NCBI RefSeq assembly: GCF_025399195.1 | Contig: NW_026252132.1 | Coordinates: 62,001-126,000, forward strand | DNA length: 64,000 nucleotides | Direction: 5' to 3' | Source of the DNA: Umbelopsis ramanniana AG | Lineage: Eukaryota; Mucoromycota; Umbelopsidomycetes; Umbelopsidales; Umbelopsidaceae | In this document: in pieces, positions 57,694 through 64,000 of the stretch | Numbering within the stretch: the first letter of the stretch is position 1 | How the letters are laid out: every line of letters starts with the position of its first letter | The notes under the pieces: model-generated | The model's database searches: none | The model's input: the letters and a program-made list of their open reading frames with translations, nothing else | Told to the model about the DNA's origin: nothing | Program-made: the position numbers and the translations under genes

Positions 57694-57711
57694 GAATGAA
57701 TGAATGAATGT
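57694..57711. repeat. (TGAA)n microsatellite
   Basis: Short run of GAAT/TGAA units in the spacer between the convergent acetyltransferase and F-box genes. Confidence 0.7.
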
Positions 57712-57750
57712 TATAATGGATGATATTATGAAAACTATTGGTAATATTTG

Positions 57751-57765
57751 TGGGATATATACAAT
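57751..57765 (-). repeat. Shared 3'-flank motif ATTGTATATATCCCA, copy 3
   Basis: Minus-strand 15-mer 35 nt after the stop of the F-box gene. It is identical to the first 15 nt of the motifs at 18291 and 21457 and contains UGUAUAUA. Confidence 0.7.
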
Positions 57766-57799
57766 GGATAGTGATATTATGATTATGTTACGTTAGCAA

Positions 57800-58801
57800 T
57801 TACTGCCACTTGATGTTGTTCTCGGTCATCAAGAGATAACCTCTGGGAGTTACTGCACCATCGTCAGCGGTGCAGAATTCCATGCAGATAGAGTCATCAT
57901 CTTCATGTTCATACATGAAGACGTAGTCAAATTGTTGACCTTTCTTGAGACCACCCTTGGCAATATCGTTCAAAAGCTCGCAGTTAGAGAACGTTCGAAG
58001 CAAGCAAGGCTTGGGCTTTTCAGGCTTGGGAAGATCCTCCAAGGTACAGGAGAAAGCTTCTTCGCCAACTGGCATACGTCTTGGACCGCCAGCTGTGGGC
58101 ATGTTGTTAATTTCAACTGACTCTGAGGACAACAATGATTCCCAAGCAGCACTGGTGATAATGCTCTCGTCCTTGTATTGGGGGATACCAGCATGCATGT
58201 TCAAGTCGTCGTCGAAGGCGACTAGACAATCAATGTGGTGGAAGATTGCATAAAAGTGTTGGTCACGAGAAAACTTGTCGCTGTCTTTCTTGAGAGTGAC
58301 GTTGTAGAAGATGCGGCGAGGAGCCATGTGGCTGGTGGCTTCCTGGTAAACGACATATTCGGCTTGTGCCAAAATGTCATTGTCCAAAGTGGGGATGGTG
58401 AGTGGCTTAGAACTTTGAGCTGGAAGAGCTTGAGACTTGAACAAGTTCAAGATAGCTCTCTTCACATCGTTGCTAGGATACAGGAAGTTGCAGAAATGCG
58501 AAGTAGGAACTTGTTGGATGACAAGTCGAATGTCGGTATAGGCAGGCTTGATGTTGGAGGACTCCAAAAAGGCGCAGATACCTTTGAAAGTCTCGTCAGA
58601 CCATTGTTCTTTGGTGGTTGCGAAAATGTGCTTCCTTGATGGAGTGAATAATTTTTCCAAAAAGGCTCGTCGTACGCTTGGTACGTCAGAAATGGCGTTG
58701 AATGATTTGGATGCAAGTTGTAGGTTGAAGAAGTCACTAGGGCTGGCAAGTTCGGTGAAGACCTGACATATTAATTCAGTTGGCAGCGCGTAGACAGCCA
58801 T
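57800..58801 (-). CDS. F-box protein
   Basis: Intronless, 333 aa. N-terminal F-box (about residues 4-45: YALPTELICQVFTELASPSDFFNLQLASKSFNAIS), the Skp1-binding motif of SCF ubiquitin ligase adaptors. The rest (HFCNFLYPSNDVKRAIL; DQHFYAIFHHIDCLVAFDDD; FSCTLEDLPKPEKPKPCLL; KKGQQFDYVFMYEHEDDD) contains no WD40 or LRR repeat and I do not recognise it as a named substrate domain. It ends NNIKWQ. The neighbouring acetyltransferase converges on it across a 178-bp AT-rich spacer that contains a (TGAA)n run. Substrate unknown. Confidence 0.85.
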   Translation of the reverse strand: MAVYALPTELICQVFTELASPSDFFNLQLASKSFNAISDVPSVRRAFLEKLFTPSRKHIFATTKEQWSDETFKGICAFLESSNIKPAYTDIRLVIQQVPTSHFCNFLYPSNDVKRAILNLFKSQALPAQSSKPLTIPTLDNDILAQAEYVVYQEATSHMAPRRIFYNVTLKKDSDKFSRDQHFYAIFHHIDCLVAFDDDLNMHAGIPQYKDESIITSAAWESLLSSESVEINNMPTAGGPRRMPVGEEAFSCTLEDLPKPEKPKPCLLRTFSNCELLNDIAKGGLKKGQQFDYVFMYEHEDDDSICMEFCTADDGAVTPRGYLLMTENNIKWQ

Positions 58802-60115
58802 AAGATAAAGATTGGATATTAAGAGTTTTTAAGGTCCCTTTGTGCTGGTGAAGCAACGTTCTTTTATATGTCGTGGCTGAAACATGACAAATTTTTCATG
58901 CCCAGCGTATCAACATATCACAAGTAGCGTACCATCGCTCAGTCTTATTTCTATTTTTAGAACTCCGCCGCCCGGTCTCACCCTGGGTTTGTTATTCAGC
59001 TGTCAGTTTCGGGAAGAAGATATGAGTATTGATTGTGATTTCCTTTCGGCTCACCAATGTCTAAGGGTCTCGTATCACGTGTAGGCTTAGCTTTGCTGCT
59101 AACAAAGTAATATCTTTTATTGCGGTATATTGGCGAGCGACGTTTCATCGTCATCAGCTCAAAAGTCTCACTTTTATATGTTTGAATCATCTCGGTCTCA
59201 TCCCCCCACAAGGTAGCAAAAATCAGTGTAGTTATTTGAGTCATTGACGCAATGAATAGATATAATGAGTATTCTCCTTAAAGAAGTTATCGATGGCGAT
59301 CAAAGCAAACAGGGCCCGTGCTTGTATGCCAAGTTGATAGAAATTCTGATAGTCTGAGTTGTTATTATAAAAAAAAAAATTCATCGACAACGACCGCATA
59401 TTTTCTTTGACCTCGACTTCCGCCCCTTGAGGTGTGTAATCTGATACCTTTGCTGGGTTTTGTTTTTTTCAAGCGTATGTGCTGTGGACACGTTCTGGCC
59501 AACATGTTATTTGAAAAAAAAAAAAAGCACTTTGCCCGTGTCAGAGTAAAACTTTGCTCTATTCAAATCCGTCGAGTACCGCACAGCGAATGGAATAGAC
59601 TTTACTTGTGTATTAATTAATATCTTAGACGACTGCCTGGATCATGTAACTAAGGATTTCAAAAGAAACGGCTTTGATAACAATAACATCATGATAACAA
59701 GCTTGATAGCATGGTCTGGTCGTATTGCGTGATGCATGCGTTTCACGCTTATCTCGGACAGTCATAATAGGTAATGTTGAGCGAAGAAAGCAGGTACCGA
59801 TCGAAACGTGCTCTATTGTAAAAAAAAATTTTTTTTATTGCTCATCGGTTCCTATCAAACAATATCGCAGCAAGAGCCAACCCAGCAGATAAAAAAAATT
59901 GAGTCCAGACTTCTTCTGCATATTGATCTTTAAAACGATATTCATGCCTCTGTATTAGAAACCTATGATAAGTATAAAAAACATAGCCTTTAAACTTCCA
60001 GTGCATTAGTATCAAGATTAAATCCCATGTTTAGCATGTAAATCATATTTTTGTAATCTTTGACACAAATTTGTCATCGTGGAAAAAAAAAAATTAGAGC
60101 CAAAGGCAAAAAAGC
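58802..60115. other. Intergenic region, no gene supported
   Basis: 1.3 kb between the F-box gene start (-) and the tRNA gene. Short frames only, with several A/T homopolymers. Confidence 0.45.
60108..60113 (-). terminator. Pol III T-run terminator
   Basis: TTTTTT on the minus strand directly after the tRNA-Lys 3' end. Confidence 0.75.
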
Positions 60116-60188
60116 AGCCCGACGTGGGGGTCGAACCCACAACCTTGAGATTAAGAGTCTCACGCTCTACCGATTGAGCTAGCCGGGC
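60116..60188 (-). tRNA. tRNA-Lys (anticodon CUU), intronless
   Basis: Reads GCCCGGCTAGCTCAATCGGT at the 5' end and folds as a standard cloverleaf. The acceptor stem GCCCGGC pairs with GTCGGGC, the D arm contains A-box TAGCTCAATCGG, the anticodon loop CTCTTAA gives CUU, and the T arm GTGGG-TTCGACC-CCCAC holds the B-box GGTTCGACC. It closely resembles eukaryotic tRNA-Lys(CUU). No intron. A T6 run (60113-60108) 3 nt beyond the discriminator is a Pol III terminator. The base at the discriminator position reads T, whereas eukaryotic tRNA-Lys normally has a purine there. Confidence 0.95.
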
Positions 60189-61369
60189 TTCCGATGTTTG
60201 TGTCACCTGACATAGTCAATATATTATGTGTAACGCTAAGATGGTGGTCAAATCAGTCAACCGACTAATGGAATCATTATCACCACATGCTGGCAGCTAG
60301 GTAGAAAAAAGTAGAGTGAATATGACTTTATGATATTTGAAGTATATTTTTGCTTTATAATTCTTGTATATGGTGGGATAAACAGGTACCTCAGGTCATT
60401 TCATGTTATCCCATATCTGAATTCATGTGGATTGCTGATATTTGTGACCCAAGTTTCGCAGAAAACAGAATTACCTGATATCAATGGTTTTTTTTAAGCC
60501 CTGATGTAGTTGAATTGGTTGTAAAAGCTAGCAACATTGATTGGATATCTACGGCTATTCCTTCATAAAGAAGGTTACTCTGGACTGGTGGCTCATGTGG
60601 TACTTCCAGTAACACATTCTTGCTCATTTCTCTATTGAAAGGCTCACATTGTATGCTAAAAAGGAGCTCACTGAAGCTTAAAGTAAGATACACTTGCAAA
60701 CACGACCATCCCACGCACAATAGTGGTCACTCAACAATATACATTTTAAGCGGCTATGATTTGGATGGGGGCATATTATTTTAAAGAAAGCTGATTTGCA
60801 TTTATTGCGGCTGTGCTATTATGTAAATTCAGGATGCTGGAAGCGAGCACATCGAGCACATTTATAAGCGTAAGATCGCAGAGCCTGTCGATGGATAGCT
60901 AGGCTATCCCCAAGATACAAATGTTGTCCGACAAGTTACTGTCATTCATTCAGAGCATTTTTTTTTATTTTTGCTTTATATGTGATTTCTTCAGCAGTAT
61001 CGTATACCGTTGAGTGAGTAGACGGCAGTACTCAACTAGAATGGCATCCAGTTATATTATAACGTTTATGGTGTCTGCAACTTCGCATTACCCGCTCTTT
61101 ATATGTAAATAAATTCAGTTTATATAATCATTTGGTATGCCTCATTTCGGATACATATACTTGAACGAAAGCATGTTTGGCACGCAAGCCCCTCATGCGA
61201 ATTGTGAAGTAGATGCTCACATGGGAAGCTGGCACAGCAAAATTTCCAGCAACAGTGCCGGGAAAGGAAATTGTGTGACTGCACTTTCTCCGCTCGTCCT
61301 TGGAGGGGTCATGTTCATGGCCTGTTACTTGCCTGCAAAAATCCTTCTTTTTCGTTAACATCCAACCAT
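60189..61369. other. Intergenic: upstream of tRNA-Lys and eS28 promoter
   Basis: 1.2 kb, AT-rich. A minus-strand 79-codon frame at 60481-60720 is not supported. No RNA gene recognised. Confidence 0.45.
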
Positions 61370-61891
61370 GGTATGTAACTAGTGATCCATCCATTATTCT
61401 AATGCATCCATCCGTACGAAGCAGATGTGTTACGCACCGACTATTAAGAAAAGAGATTATCAGGCCTTGTGTAATTGCGATTGACCAAAATCAACACATT
61501 CAAAATGTAGCGACATGTATTTTTGTTCAAAATTTCAAACGACTCAACTGTTATAACGACAAGCTCTAGAGGATAAAGATCCAGACGACACTGTTTTGAT
61601 ACTGGTTCGGCTATCTCCTCCACCATTGCAATACCCAGCTTGTTAAATCAATAATCTGTAAATCTAACGTTGATTTTTCTTCAACAGGAATCTCAAAAGA
61701 CTCCCGTCAAGCTTGCCAAGGTTACCAAGGTTCTCGGCCGTACTGGCTCCCGTGGTGGTGTCACTCAAGTCCGCGTTGAATTCATGGATGACACCTCTCG
61801 CTCCATCATCCGTAACGTCAAGGGACCTGTCCGTGAAAACGACATTCTCTGCCTTCTCGAATCTGAACGTGAGGCTCGTCGCCTCCGTTAA
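61370..61891 (+). CDS. RPS28: Ribosomal protein eS28 (RPS28)
   Basis: Small-subunit ribosomal protein near the mRNA exit channel. Proposed exons: 61370-61372 (only the ATG) and 61688-61891, giving 68 aa, the family length. Exon 2 reads [20 protein letters not shown], then [36 protein letters not shown] and [10 protein letters not shown] to the stop; this is near identical to eukaryotic eS28. The ATG is followed immediately by GTATGT, a strong donor, and the 315-nt intron ends TTCTTCAACAG. First introns directly after the start codon are common in fungal ribosomal protein genes. The coding part is certain. The start exon is inferred. Confidence 0.92.
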
Positions 61892-62233
61892 GCATGTTTA
61901 CTGTTTAAACATGTAGATGTAGACAGCAACCAACAAAAAAAAAACTCACAAATTAAATCAGATCCCATTTGGTTACAAATAAAGACTGAGGATTAATTCT
62001 TAAAAGTTGGCAGATATAGTGGCGATAAGTGTACCTTGTGGACAGCGATATTGTGCTGATAAGGAAGTAACTTCAGGGCGCATTAGAAGTTGACACATCG
62101 TAACTTGTAATAGCGATTATTGTAGCTTGTGGACAGCGGTATTGTGCTCATGTGGAGGTAGCTTCAGGTGATTTAGGAATGCGGATAACAAAAGTATATT
62201 TAATTATTGAACTCTAGTTGAAATGTCTACGAA
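61892..62233. other. Convergent 3' region
   Basis: 3' flanks of eS28 (+) and the isomerase gene (-). It contains an imperfect direct repeat: TTGTGGACAGCGATATTGTG near 62036 and TTGTGGACAGCGGTATTGTG near 62127. Confidence 0.5.
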
Positions 62234-63448
62234 TTACAGAGTTGACAAGAAGGAAGGAATGTCGAATTCCTCTGCTCCGTCTTTCTTAACTATGACTCCT
62301 TTCTCGGTCACAATACATGAGATTAGATTGGCAGGTGTTACATCAAAGCTTGGGTTCCAAACATTAATACCATTAGCAGCAACTTGAACTGTTTGTCTAG
62401 GAACTTCATTGCCAGTTACTTCTCCTCCAACCACAGCTCCAGTAACCTGAACGACTTCGGCAGAAGGTCTTTCTTCAATCACAATATCCGCACCACGTTT
62501 CGTGTTGAGATCGATGGAAGTCGTTGGAGCAGCGACAATAAAGAGAACACCGTGGTACTTGGCGGTAATAGCTAATTGATAAGTACCAATCTTGTTTGCA
62601 GTATCACCATTTGCAGCTACGCGGTCAGCACCGACTACAATAGCAGAAATGTTGGGATTTTGTCGAAGCAGAGCTGACACCATGGAGTCGCACACAAGAG
62701 TGGAGGGTATTTGTTCATAGACAAGCTCATAGGCTGTCAATCTCGATCCTTGATTATAAGGTCTTGTCTCAGTGCAATAAGCGTGCTTCAAAGCTCCTGT
62801 CTTGTTCAAGTCACGAATAATGCCGAGTGCGGTACCCCAGCCTGCAGTGGCAAGCGATCTAGATTAGTTAAATTGATTAGTGGTCTTTCGCAAGGATTTT
62901 TATGTATGTTCATATATTAACATTACTTACCCTGTGTTGCAGTGGGTCAAAACACTGACCTCAGAACTCTTTGAGTTTTCCAAAATAAATTTGGCACCAT
63001 GCGATCCAATATTCTTGTTATCTTTGACATCTTCAGCAAGCATAGTGACGGCGGCGGAGACATATGTATCGACAATATCCAATTGATTTGTTGCAGTTTG
63101 TGCACGTTGTTCTACAGTACGCCACAGTTTTCCGGCAGCATCAAACAAGTTGACCGCTGTTGGCCGAGATGTCTTGAGGTATTCCAAAGAATTTCTAATG
63201 AATTCTACAGCGGAAGCAGCAGAGTCGAATTCTCCTTGATTGGAGCGGGATCGCAAGTCAACGGCAAGAGACAAAGCTGCGACGATGGCAATAGCAGGAG
63301 CACCTCGAGTTTTCATCTCCTTGATGGCAGCATGTCCATCTTGAATAGTGCATACTTTGTCAAAGTGGGTGACATGTGGTAAGAGTAGCTGGTTTAGAAC
63401 GTAAAGTTCACCATTTTCGTACTTAATAGCTTCCAGAGTTTGAGCCAT
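62234..63448 (-). CDS. MRI1: Methylthioribose-1-phosphate isomerase (methionine salvage)
   Basis: Converts 5-methylthioribose-1-phosphate to 5-methylthioribulose-1-phosphate in the methionine salvage pathway; belongs to the eIF2B-alpha/Mri1 family. Two exons (63448-62931, 62858-62234), 380 aa. Motifs: [42 protein letters not shown] (the RGAPAIG-type substrate loop), [20 protein letters not shown] (built by the splice), [28 protein letters not shown] (with the catalytic Cys), [23 protein letters not shown] (with the catalytic Asp), and [27 protein letters not shown] plus CDS and GADR distinguishes Mri1 from eIF2B subunits. Length is about normal (yeast 411). Confidence 0.95.
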
Positions 63449-64000
63449 GTTGATTTAACCTGTTGAATCTATCAAAGCGAATTTCACCATCGTGAAAATT
63501 TCGGTCAGAAAGCAGTCCCAAGGTTGCGATTTTTAAGTATTATTGCGACACGGGTGGGATTTTCTGTATTGTTTTTGTCAGATATTGATTGGCATGTGTT
63601 TCTTTTGCTATCAGCGCTTCATATTAGATGAGAATTCCCGATTGTTTTTGATGGAAAGTATATTTGAGAGCATTGTCCTGAAGATTTTTCTTTCAAATCA
63701 TAGAAACCATTGAAGTGTGCGATCTGAAAGGCACCGAAATACTATTTAATATGAAAACCAGTTATTTGCAACGCTTGCTGAACAAAACCTCGTAAAATCT
63801 TTTGCATCCATACATCAAGCACTTGTTTATATAGAAAATTACTTAACAATGCAGGCGCCAATGGCAGCCTTTCAACATTTTTATTTTCGGCATTGAGACT
63901 GAAGTACTCTTATATCATCAGACCGCCGATACAGCATTGAGCAACGCTGATTTCAAAGATATATAATGAGAACCTGTGTATTTTGATCGTCTTCTCACCA
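63449..64000. other. Intergenic, upstream of MRI1
   Basis: Promoter side of the minus-strand isomerase. No exon recognised up to the window edge. Confidence 0.45.

Noticed and set aside
60481-60720. 79-codon minus-strand frame next to the tRNA gene
   Set aside because: No recognisable content and no support from context.

Overview
The window looks like nuclear DNA of a filamentous early-diverging fungus, most likely Mucoromycota (Mucorales type). It is about 40% GC with short GT-AG introns (roughly 50-120 nt), and the gene set fits: a white collar 2 photoreceptor partner, an Hsp104 disaggregase, RFX, Ada2, a Pcl/Clg1-type cyclin, GH18 chitinase and an unusual CENP-M. Exon joins were inferred by eye from frame continuity, splice consensus and family alignment from memory. 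No database search was run. I found no transposon, rRNA or CRISPR array.

Layout. 0.6-5.3 kb: MFS sugar-porter, a structured segment that resembles the 5' half of a TPP riboswitch, GH18 chitinase, and a tiny GW-repeat protein. 5.5-11.7 kb (minus): cyclin, WC-2, CENP-M. 12-21.4 kb (plus): SWI/SNF ATPase without a bromodomain, a Ser/Pro-rich RVxF protein, and a formin-like GBD/FH3 protein without FH2. 21.8-27.9 kb (minus): seipin, a mannitol dehydrogenase/sorbose reductase-type SDR, and a polyQ zinc-binding protein. 28.8-34.5 kb: SAR1 (+), a small RGG protein (-), a RING-LON protein (+). A 3 kb gene-poor gap follows. 37.5-49.4 kb (all plus): TRAPPC1/Bet5, a BRO1-domain protein, HSP104, ADA2, a questin oxidase-like protein, RFX. 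49.9-56.4 kb (minus): MFS sugar transporter, S6K-like AGC kinase, an endonuclease/exonuclease/phosphatase protein. 57-63.5 kb: GNAT acetyltransferase (+), F-box protein (-), tRNA-Lys(CUU) (-), ribosomal protein eS28 (+), methylthioribose-1-phosphate isomerase (-).

The genes are not an obvious pathway cluster. Most are housekeeping: secretion (SAR1, TRAPPC1), chromatin (SNF2-type ATPase, ADA2), signalling (S6K-like kinase, cyclin), lipid droplets (seipin), proteostasis (HSP104). The most unusual signals are (i) a TPP-aptamer-like element just downstream of a transporter whose stop codon lies inside a splice-donor consensus; (ii) a 15-16 nt motif containing UGUAUAUA repeated in the 3' flanks of three unrelated genes, always in sense orientation; (iii) a fungal CENP-M that keeps a nearly intact P-loop; (iv) regulator architectures lacking their usual domain (formin without FH2, SWI/SNF ATPase without bromodomain); and (v) an 87-residue protein ending in three evenly spaced GW motifs like an Argonaute hook.
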